NCBI GenBank assembly: GCA_951799445.1
Contig: OX637291.1
Span: 7,566,501 to 7,630,500, forward strand
DNA length: 64,000 bases
From: Pseudisothecium myosuroides
Lineage: Eukaryota > Streptophyta > Bryopsida > Hypnales > Lembophyllaceae
Reading direction: 5' to 3'
Part shown: piece after piece, positions 35,380 through 44,873 of the stretch
Numbering within the stretch: the stretch's first letter is position 1
How the letters are laid out: each line of letters begins with the position of its first letter
Notes under the pieces: generated by a model
Databases searched by the model: none
What the model was told of the DNA's origin: nothing
What the model saw: only the letters and a program-made list of their open reading frames with translations
Made by a program: the position numbers and the translations under genes

Positions 35380-38310
35380 AGAGGGGACATAAGCATTTCA
35401 AATATTGTTATTTTTTCTTTGGAGCCAAAGGTTCTTTCTTCATAAGGATTTTGAAATTAAAGTGTTGGAATAAGAAAATAGGCCAAACTTTATTTATTTT
35501 TATTTGGAGCCAAAGGTTATTTCCTAACAAGACTTTCAAAATTTAATTGGTGAAATAAGAAATAAGTGATGCATTTCAAATATTGTTATTTTTTCTTTGG
35601 AGGAGAGCCCATTCAAACATTTTATTTTTTTCATTTGGAGCAAAGAATTATTTCCTCACAAGGCTTTGAAATTTTAATTGTTAGAAATAAAGAAAAAGGA
35701 TTGATGCATGGGGAGACCTTTCAACTATTAGTTTTTTTTAAATTTGGAGCAAAGGATTATCTCCTCGCAAAACTTTAGAATTTTAATTATTAGAAGAAGA
35801 CAAAAGGGGCTGATAAGGAGACCCTTTAATCATTATATAGCACTTGAAGGGGCTCTCCACCATTCTTTTTTTTTTCTCATTTCAACAATTAAATTTAGAA
35901 AGCCGTGCAAGGAAATATCCCCTATGCTCCAAATTAAAAATATGTAATGTTTGAAGGGTCTCTTAATTAGTCTCTTTTGTCTTATTCTAACAATTAAAAT
36001 TCTAAAGCCTTGCGAGGAGATAATCCTTTGCTCCAAAAAATTTATTAGTTGACGCGGTCTCCCCATGCATCAATGCATCAATTTAATAGTTGAAAGGTCT
36101 TCCTTTTATCTTATTCTAAAAATTAAAATTTCAAAGTTGTTTGAGGACATAATCCTTTACTCCAAATAAAAAAATAACATTTAAAAGGTCTCGCCATGCA
36201 TCAATGCATTAATTTAATAGTTGAAAGGTCTCAATTTAATAGCAAAGGGTTTCTTCCTCACAAGGCTTTGGAATTTTAATTGTTGGAACAAGAAAAAAGG
36301 GATTGATGCATGGGGAGACCCTTCAAACATTATTATTATTTTATTTGGAGCAAAGGGTTATCTCCTTGCACGGCTTTGAAATTTTAATTGTTAGAATTGA
36401 AAAAAGGAGTTGATGCATGAATAGACCTTTCAACTAATAAATTTTTAAAATTTGGAACAAAGGATTCTCTCCCCAAAGTTGAACTAAAATTTTAATTGTT
36501 AGAATGAGACAAGAGGGACTAATCATGAGACCCTTCAAACATTACATATTTTTAATTTGGAGCATAGGGGTATCTCCACCCTCGGCTTTGGAATTTTAAT
36601 TTTTAGGATAAGAGAAAAGGAATTGATGAAAGGGAAGACCTTTCAAATATTGTTAATATTTTATTTGGAGCAAAGGGTTATCACCTTGCAGGGCTTTGAA
36701 ATTTTAATTGTTAGAATGAGACAAGAGGGACTAATCATGAGACCCTTCAAACATTATATTTTTAATTTGGAGCATAGGGGTTATTTCTTCATAAAGCTTG
36801 CTAAATCTATTTGTTGGAATTGTTCTAAATGTAATTGTTGTTCCAAATTGTTCTAAATTTTTCTAAATTGTTGAAAATTCTCATTTGTTTTAAATCTAAT
36901 TGTTCTTCTAATTGCTTTTTAAATCCAATTGTCTATTTGTCTTATTCTAACAATTAAAAATCTAAAGCCTTACGAGGAGATAATCCTTTGCTTCAAAAAA
37001 ATTTATAAATTGATGAGGTCTAGGCGGTCTATATGCAAATATAGTGTTTGAAGGGTCTCCCCACCAATCTTTTTGTTCTTATTCCAACAAATAGATTTAG
37101 CAAGCTTTATGAAGAAATAACCCCTATGCTCCAAATTAAAAATATAATGTGTGAAGGGTCTCATGATTAGTCCCTCTTGTCTCATTCTAACAATTAAAAT
37201 TTTAGTTCAACTTTGGGGAGAGAATCCTTTGTTCCAAATTTTAAAAATTTATTAGTTGAAAGGTCTATTCATGCATCAACTCCTTTTTTCAATTCTAACA
37301 ATTAAAATTTCAAAGCCGTGCAAGGAGATAACCCTTTGCTCCAAATAAAATAATAATAATGTTTGAAGGGTCTCCCCATGCATCAATCCCTTTTTTCTTG
37401 TTCCAACAATTAAAATTCCAAAGCCTTGTGAGGAAGAAACCCTTTGCTATTAAATTGAGACCTTTCAACTATTAAATTAATGCATTGATGCATGGCGAGA
37501 CCTTTTAAATGTTATTTTTTTATTTGGAGTAAAGGATTATGTCCTCAAACAACTTTGAAATTTTAATTTTTAGAATAAGATAAAAGGAAGACCTTTCAAC
37601 TATTAAATTGATGCATTGATGCATGGGGAGACCGCGTCAACTAATAAATTTTTTGGAGCAAAGGATTATCTCCTCGCAAGGCTTTAGAATTTTAATTGTT
37701 AGAATAAGACAAAAGAGACTAATTAAGAGACCCTTCAAACATTACATATTTTTAATTTGGAGCATAGGGGATATTTCCTTGCACGGCTTTCTAAATTTAA
37801 TTGTTGAAATGAGAAAAAAAAAAGAATGGTGGAGAGCCCCTTCAAGTGCTATATAATGATTAAAGGGTCTCCTTATCAGCCCCTTTTGTCTTCTTCTAAT
37901 AATTAAAATTCTAAAGTTTTGCGAGGAGATAATCCTTTGCTCCAAATTTAAAAAAAACTAATAGTTGAAAGGTCTCCCCATGCATCAATCCTTTTTCTTT
38001 ATTTCTAACAATTAAAATTTCAAAGCCTTGTGAGGAAATAATTCTTTGCTCCAAATGAAAAAAATAAAATGTTTGAATGGGCTCTCCTCCAAAGAAAAAA
38101 TAACAATATTTGAAATGCATCACTTATTTCTTATTTCACCAATTAAATTTTGAAAGTCTTGTTAGGAAATAACCTTTGGCTCCAAATAAAAATAAATAAA
38201 GTTTGGCCTATTTTCTTATTCCAACACTTTAATTTCAAAATCCTTATGAAGAAAGAACCTTTGGCTCCAAAGAAAAAATAACAATATTTGAAATGCTTAT
38301 GTCCCCTCTA
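35380..38310. repeat. Core of alternating inverted blocks
   Basis: A ~110-bp unit (TTTGGAGCAAAGG, then CTCGCAAGGCTTTGAAATTTTAATTG, then AGACCCTTCAAACATTA) recurs many times. Blocks alternate in direction: forward at about 35410-35830, reverse 35890-36230, forward 36240-36800, reverse 36940-37450, forward 37480-37850, reverse 37860-38300. So the arms themselves contain smaller inverted repeats. Confidence 0.7.
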
Positions 38311-38672
38311 ACCTAATTCATTAATTAAATGAATAAATTCTTGTGAAGAAATAACCTTGTGTTCCAAAAAAAGGCCAAAAAATAAATTGATGAAGTATCT
38401 CCCTCCCAAAATTGCCACGTCTGATTCAACAATTACATTAGTAAGTACTTGTGAAGAAATAACACATTGTATTGTAGGCCACGAAAATAAAAAATTTAAT
38501 TTAATTCATTTAGAAATTGGGAATAGGTGGATTTTTTAATTATTTTGGATATTTAGTGATTTGAACATCGGTACAAGAATGAGCTGCCAAGAATAAAATA
38601 CACCCTACTTTGAATGGAGAAGGAGCATCCTATGCCAAACTCAAAGTAAATGGCCAAGCAGTTTGCTGTCCC

Positions 38673-38973
38673 CTTAAGTCCGCGCCCGGACACTCCCGAA
38701 ATGAGCAGGTTTTGGAAGTGAAGCAGGAATTCCTTAAGTCCGCGCCCAGTCGCTTAAGTCCGCGCCTGGACACTCTCGAAATGAGCAGGTTTTGGAAGTG
38801 AAGCAGGAATTCCTTAAGTCCGCGCCCAGTCGCTTAAGTCCGCGCCCGGACACTCCCAAAATGAGCAAGTTTTGGAAGTGAAGCAGGAATTCCTTAAGTC
38901 CGCGCCCAGTCGCTTAAGTCCGTGCCCGGATACTCCCAAAATGAGAAGGTTTTTGGGAGTGAATTAAAAGTTC
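38673..38973 (-). repeat. 80-bp tandem array, right arm (three units plus edges)
   Basis: Inverse of the left array with three fewer units. The deficit, 80+80+60 bp, equals the 220-bp change in mirror axis exactly. Confidence 0.85.
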
Positions 38974-39551
38974 CTTAAGCCCACGCCTTATTTTTAAAAT
39001 GTTGGATGTAGAAACCTTAATATATTGCATTCAATCATAAATATGGCAAATCCTTCTATATACAAATAAGAAGAATCCCGAGGAATTATATTAAAATAAA
39101 TAGATTGTGGTTGTACCAATTTACAAAAATGATTCAATGAAAATTAAAAAAAAAAAAAAAATTAATGTCATTAGAGTAATTGTATGCACCCAAATGTTCC
39201 ATTCAATCATATAAAAGTCAAACTCTTTAATGTACCTACAAAAGTAACTTAAAAGAATTTAAATGAAAATAAACAAAATGTGGTTCATGTGAATTTGCAC
39301 AACTCCAATGTTTAATTCAACAATAAAACTCTTTTACATAGCCACTAAAGTAATCCAAATTAATTTCAAAAACTAAAAGAAATATATTAAAATAAAATTG
39401 AATTTTTAAAAATTTATTGAAGATTTGTGATTTCATCTCTAAAAAAATAAAAATTAATTGCAGAACTACAAATAAATAATCTAAAGCAAATAAAAACAAA
39501 AAATAAAGAGTGTAATTGATATAAATATCTGCAAACCCAATTGTTCATGTA

Positions 39552-40478
39552 ACCCCTAAAGGCCCATTGTCCCTTTGGGAGACAAATGAAATTTCGGGCA
39601 GGTACCTATAGGCTGAATTTTTGTCGTGATTTTTTGAAACTTTTTTTGGAGGTAGAAAAAACTGATTAGCTTTGTGGGAATATAATGTTTTTCACAATTG
39701 GTGCCTAGGAACAACAGTTATGACCAAATAAGCTCAAAACAGGGGACGGGGGTAGCCCGGTCAGCAAAAGTAAATTGACAAAATTTTGATTTTTTTCTTT
39801 TAATATTTTTTTTTCATAGATTATATTTTGTCTATTTAGAAAGCTTTGATTCATTTCATTTGGATTTGTTTTGAGAAAGTTATGGACATTCTTGTTTTTT
39901 GGGCAGTTAGAGCATCTTCTTGAAAAAAATAACTTGTAGGATTCATTTCTGAATGCAAATTTTCAAACTTTTCAAAAAGAATAAAATTTCATGGTTTAGT
40001 TTACTTACTAGAACAATCTCACCGTTGAGATTAGTGTATTTTAATTCCATCTAAAATATATTGATATTTTAGATTTTCCTTCTATCTGGTACCTACTTCT
40101 ACTTAACAATTTTTGTAGGAATGAAAATTAAGTTTTTTTGAATATTATTTTTTTTCTAGACTCTTTAATCAATTCTCCACTATAAAAATTTAAAGCTCAA
40201 AACTCCGTAGTGCAAAAACTTTAAGTTAAAAATGTTCAGTCAAAAAATCTAGTCCTACAATGTGTTGAAAAACTTATTTTTCCACTTGAAACGCAAATAT
40301 CTTGCAATCTATTCGGTCAATAATTCTGAAATTTTTTCCATACGTTCTCATACTAGTTAGGTGTAAGATCCTATGGTTACATGTGCAAAAAATATATTAA
40401 ATTTCAATGTTTTTTACTGTTTGCTATAGCAGTTTTCAGTGTTTTTTGGCAAAAAAAAGGCCTTGGGCGTTTAGGGGT
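39552..40478 (-). mobile_element. Mirror copy of the 0.93-kb element in the right arm
   Basis: Exact mirror position of 32991-33917 (sum 73469), in inverse orientation. It arose with the arm duplication, not by separate insertion, because the flanks match as well. Confidence 0.75.
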
Positions 40479-41908
40479 TAACCAATAAAGATTTCAAATC
40501 CTTTTACATACTCGGTAAAGCAATTTAATTTTTTTTAACTAAACTAAGCAAGGCTAATGTAAATTCCAATAAATCCAATGTTCAATTCACTAATTTAAAT
40601 GCAAATTGTTTTATATATCCACTACATTAATCCAAAAGAATTTTAAGAAAATCAAATAACGTGGTTGATGTAAATCTTGATGCACTTCTAATATTGAATT
40701 CAACAATTGAAATGGCAAGTCCTTGTACCTATCTTCTAAAATGACCTAAAGTTAACTTTTTAATCAATGTTAAACTCACAACATTCAAACCTAAAACACA
40801 AAGTCATTTTCTAACAAAGACTCTTATCATGTTGTATTATACATTATGACAATGAAAAATTCTTACCAAACTCTTCTACAATCCATACTACATCAAATTT
40901 TAGATATAGGTATTGTTCTAAATGAATATCTAACAAAATGTGCTAATTTCAGTTGTTAGCAATACAATTTGTCATTCTTTAACTTTAAGAGAAGAATCCT
41001 ATGATGCATTGAATGAGTGGGCCCCAAAAATAATTAAGCAAGTGCTCCCATGGTATAGATTGGTCCCGTAATGTCCCCGCCTGTCTCTATGTGTTCCATC
41101 TTGACAGCAAATTTGTTTTTTGATATGTGACTACAATTTTGAGAAAAATAAGGCCGTGTAATATACCATTAGAAAAGTCTTTTGAAGACCTTTCCAATGA
41201 TATATTACACGCTCCATAATTTTCAAAATTGCAATCACAAATTGAAAAAAAAAATTACGTCCACACCCATTTTAAAGTCCTAGTTAAATCCCGGCCCAGA
41301 CATGCTTAAGTCCCCGCCTAACAAGGCCGCCACATGTCAAACACCATGGACAAGGTAAATCCAGGTCTACATGTTTTTACCTTGTTGAAAAGTCATTCGG
41401 GCGTTGACTACATCGGACGGCCGGCACCTCTATCGGACAGGCGGATCGGACGGACGGACGGGCGGGCGGTCTGGGTGATGTGACAACCCTGACCACACCT
41501 GGCCCGGGGTGGTTGGCAGGGGCCGGGAGCCAGGGCATCCCCCACTCCCACTCACCAAAATGTTTTTTGGATTTAGTGTACGCTACACTTTGGCTTTTTC
41601 CCTTTAGCATCCAGTGAACAAGGAAATCCTCCCAGGGCCCGGAGTTGACTGAGCTGACACATCCTTGGGGCTTGGAGTCAATAAGATTAAGGTTATCTCA
41701 GTTTTTTTTTAAAAGTTAAGGTGCTTTCAATGCACATGCACGTTGTCAATGATGGTGGAGGGAGTTGCCCGGCCCACAGTGGAGGAACTTGAAGTCACAG
41801 TGCACGCCATTTGTACAGAGCTCACCAACCCCTCTTCCCCGTGGCTATTTGGCCAGGCAACAGTGGCCATGCTCTTATAGAAGAACGACTTAAGGAGGTT
41901 CTACTGTA

Positions 41909-43010
41909 TTGTGACTGACTGTAAAGTTGAGTTTATAACAGGCTGCTAGTACTGTTGTGGTACTAGCTTGATGATAATTTTGTGAGGCTAGGGACGGAGC
42001 CCAAATGAACATCATGTGCTGCAATTGATTTAGCATAATCTATTTTCAATTAATCATTCATTTCATTTTGTTTTGAAACAACTAAAATGAGACGGCAAGC
42101 ATCTGTCCTTAATCATTCAGTTTGGAAACAATTGTTGTGGGAGCACGTCAAATTGTACTTTGTTATGTCAATTTCAATTTGCCATTGCAAAAATGCTATT
42201 TTTGAAGAAAAAAAGAATTTCTAGCATCTACGCCTACAATGCACATAACATTCAGTAGCAGTCACTGGCTCTGCCCTCCCCCGAACGAAATGGTGTGGAA
42301 TATACCACACCATTTCATCTGAGGGATGAAATGGTGCAGTGTATTCGGCACCAATTCAATAACTATTGATTTGGTGCGGACAGTTGTCAATAATTGTCAG
42401 ACATCACTTGGTTCTCGTGCTGCAACTATACACTGCTAAGGTAGGAGACTGTAAAACAAAGTAGGCAATAAGAATGGATCCTATAAATGGCTGTGAAATG
42501 GACATGAGTTGGTTTTGAAATTGACTAGTATAGTCACATTGAATGAATCAAGGAAAAAAGACTTATTAATTGCAAGAGCCAATCATTCTCTTTGCTTTCC
42601 CCATTTTAATTTAGAATTGCAAGTGAACCGTTCATGAAAGACCTAGGGTCACAAATAGGGACCTACAACCCAACTCGTTTAAAATTTTTATAAGTAATTC
42701 AAAAATGCTCGGAAAAATACGAAACCACTTGGCTTAGATTCCTCATCAATTTTTCTATCTGAAAAATGAGCTAAAAATATTTTCGTCAAAAGAAATACAT
42801 GAAAAAGGCAGACCAGCCCTTAAATGCTCCATTTCTGGGCCTCCTACCTTAATAGCAAATTAAAAATTTCTAAGTGAAATTGAAAACTAAACAATAGGAT
42901 CTTTAAACAAAATGCTATTGGATTCATTGAGATTATTGATTGCAGTGTTATTGTAGAAGTACCTCACTTTGAATTGGAATCCATTTGTGCATTGTGCTTC
43001 CAAGGTGAGA
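41909..43010. other. Non-coding with small hairpins
   Basis: A tight palindrome at 42285-42322 (GAAATGGTGTGG with its inverse around ATATACC) is followed by another ATGAAATGGTGCAG copy and a GGCACCAATTC/GATTTGGTGC pair to about 42395. No gene seen. Confidence 0.45.
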
Positions 43011-43629
43011 AGACAACTCTTTATATGCACTTGAGTGGTAGGATGTAGAACAATCCATGTGGGATATGTAAATTAGAATTTGTAGTTTCTCAAATACCAC
43101 TCATAGTTAAGTTAAAAGTAAAAATTGTGTTAAAAGTAAAATTTCAGACCTCTTTTAGGCATAGTAGAATAATTTTTTTTTTAAAACTTTGAACTATAAA
43201 AAGTTGGTAAATGACAATAAGTTTCACCTCCAAAAATCCGTTTGGGATTCTGAATCTCCAATCAAAAGATATAGACAAATTTTGGAGAGGATTTTTAATG
43301 GACGTTTTTTTTTTAACACTTTTAAAAATCCATTCCAGACCCTCTCCAAAATTTGTCCATAACTTTTTATTGGAGATTCAAAATCCCAAACGGATTTTTG
43401 GAGGTGAAACTTATTGTCATCTAACAACTTTTTATAGTTCAAAGTTTTTTGAGAAAAGTTATTTTACTATGCCTAAATGAGGTCTGAAATTCTACTTTTA
43501 ATACAATTCTTTGTTTTTGACTTAACTATGAGTGCATGAGAACCTACAAATTCTAATTTATTTATCCCACATGGGTTGCTCTACCTCCTACCACCCCATG
43601 TGTATATATAGAGTTGTCTTTCTTCTTCA
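43011..43629. repeat. Palindrome with ~300-bp arms
   Basis: Arms share CTAATTTATTTATCCCACATG-like, CTTAACTATGAGTG, CCAAAAATCCGTTTGGGAT and CCTCTCCAAAATTTGTC blocks in inverse order, about 85-90 percent alike, centred near 43315. A 13-bp direct repeat TTATTGATTGCAG lies outside it at 42933-42945 and 43644-43656 and might be a target duplication. Probably a MITE or hairpin locus; non-coding. Confidence 0.65.
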
Positions 43630-43656
43630 AAATCCAAAGTAAGTTATTGATTGCAG

Positions 43657-44585
43657 AGATTAAATAATATTGCATTAGGGTATTGCTCATTGGATTTTTG
43701 GCCAACACCTTTCACTACAAATATTGGTTGATTTGTATGTCAAGTCCTACAATTAAGAAAAGAAAATGGAACATATCATAATGGACAGTCACTATCCCGG
43801 TACCGAAGCTTACATTAAATATGTAGGGATGAAAGTCGTGGATGAGGACTCCAGAGAGGAAAAGGTAGCCTCTCTGAAGCAGCCCTTTTATTATTGGCAT
43901 TGTAGTGCCAGTTTGCACCATATTTTTTTAGATGGCAAAATGACAATAGAATTTTTTTTAAAAAGAACCTTTTTCGCTAGGGCGGCGCTTGGAGGGAATA
44001 GGTTGGAGCCAGGGCGGCGCCCATCCCCTCGTCCCTACATGGCTGTGTCGCCAGCGGGATTGGGGTGGGGCTTCAATGGCCGCGGTGTCATCGCCCCACT
44101 TCCCCACTTTGTCTCTCTTAAATTGCATGAGTTAATTTGATGTCGCCATTTTGTACTCCTCACACGGATCTTCTTCGCCAGTCGCAGCAGCTGCGGATTC
44201 AATTATATCGCCATGTCCTTCTTCTTAAGTTCTATGAATATTGCCAGGTACTGGTGAGAGTGGTGGGTGAAGTTCCCCAATTATTTTTGTGAGTGGAGTG
44301 TCTCAGCAGTTGGCTCATGAAGATCTTCCTTCCTACTCTCATGATTTTTGTTTTTGCGATGCTTTGATTGATCTTCTGCAATGTTTAGGGTTTGGGGAGC
44401 ATTCCACTTTCATGGCTGCAACACTACCATCGTTGCACTTAAGGCTGCCTTGGATTTAAGGCAAAGGCTCTTTTTTTGCAAAAAACAATTTCACGCCCCC
44501 TGTCCTTGTGATTGTCACTTTGCAATTCTCTTGTTCCTCGTCTGCTGCTTACGTAACCTTGATCGTTTGCTAACAATTTGGTGGG
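43657..44585. other. Non-coding; GC-rich patch at 43975-44115
   Basis: The GC-rich patch (GGCGGCGCTTGGAGG and similar) contrasts with AT-rich surroundings and may be the edge of a gene or an element. No protein family recognised. Confidence 0.3.
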
Positions 44586-44873
44586 ATGGGTTTTGTGGAT
44601 GAGGACTCTGGAGGAGACGTTCTTGGGAAGGCGGTGCGGGCTACTTCACTTGCTCGCACGGCGACAAAGAAAGCAGAGCAAGCAGCAACAGAGGCGTTGG
44701 CTCTCGTTCGCAAGGAGATGAAGAGAAAAGGGAAAGTCATCGAAATGCGGAAGGCGGAGGCAGCCAAGAAGACAATGCGGTCCTATTTTGAATCAAGCCG
44801 AGGTGCCAGCGGGGGCCAACCTTTGCACTTGGTTTACGTAATTGGAAAAATTGTTGAAATGATTGTAATCTAA
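44586..44873 (+). CDS. Unrecognised 95-codon open frame
   Basis: ATG start, then an Ala/Lys/Glu-rich stretch (ARTATKKAEQAATEALALVRKEMKRKGK) likely to form one long basic helix, then a Ser/Gly-rich end. Codon use looks more protein-like than the flanks, but no family, splice partner or neighbour supports it. It could be the N-terminal scrap of a transposon protein. Confidence 0.25.
   Translation: MGFVDEDSGGDVLGKAVRATSLARTATKKAEQAATEALALVRKEMKRKGKVIEMRKAEAAKKTMRSYFESSRGASGGQPLHLVYVIGKIVEMIVI

Larger units (their letters stand above)
32151..36820 (+). repeat. Left arm of the giant palindrome
   Basis: Pairs with 37081-41318. For the outer part, paired coordinates sum to 73469; inside the 80-bp array they sum to 73689; for the innermost piece (36781-36820) the sum is 73901. 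The shifts equal extra array units (220 bp) and an extra 212-bp block in the left arm. Point differences are rare by eye. Non-coding. Confidence 0.9.
37081..41318 (-). repeat. Right arm of the giant palindrome
   Basis: Inverse of the left arm; the outer match ends at CTTAAGTCCCCGCC (41305-41318). It has fewer units of both arrays than the left arm. The stretch 36821-37080 between the arms is the only part of the interior without a mirror copy. Confidence 0.9.
31686..41491. mobile_element. Giant non-autonomous hAT-type foldback element (9806 bp)
   Basis: Left end CAGGGTTGTCACATC, right end its perfect inverse GATGTGACAACCCTG. The flanks are a perfect 8-bp direct repeat ACCACACC (31678-31685 and 41492-41499). 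An 8-bp duplication and a CAGGG terminus are the hAT signature. Just inside both ends are CGGACGGACGGGCGG-type GC-rich repeats. The rest is a near-perfect inverted repeat (arms 32151-36820 and 37081-41318). No open frame resembles a transposase (no BED finger, no hAT dimerisation motif), so mobilisation would need an enzyme from elsewhere. Confidence 0.85.
31586..41906. mobile_element. Pogo/Emigrant-like element split by the hAT foldback insertion
   Basis: CAGTAGAACCTC begins at 31586 and its inverse GAGGTTCTACTG ends at 41906. Each is flanked by TA (31584-31585, 41907-41908). CAGTANAACCTC ends with a TA duplication are those of plant pogo-derived MITEs (Emigrant/Lemi type). Without the inserted 9.8-kb element it would be about 0.5 kb and non-coding. 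TIR similarity beyond 12 bp is low. Confidence 0.6.

Noticed and set aside
35566..36066. Small proteins repeated in both palindrome arms
   Set aside because: They are AT-rich frames from the core repeat; their apparent conservation is only the mirror duplication.
31586..41906. CRISPR array or other prokaryotic defence locus
   Set aside because: The repeats are contiguous tandem or inverted units without unique spacers, and the window is eukaryotic.
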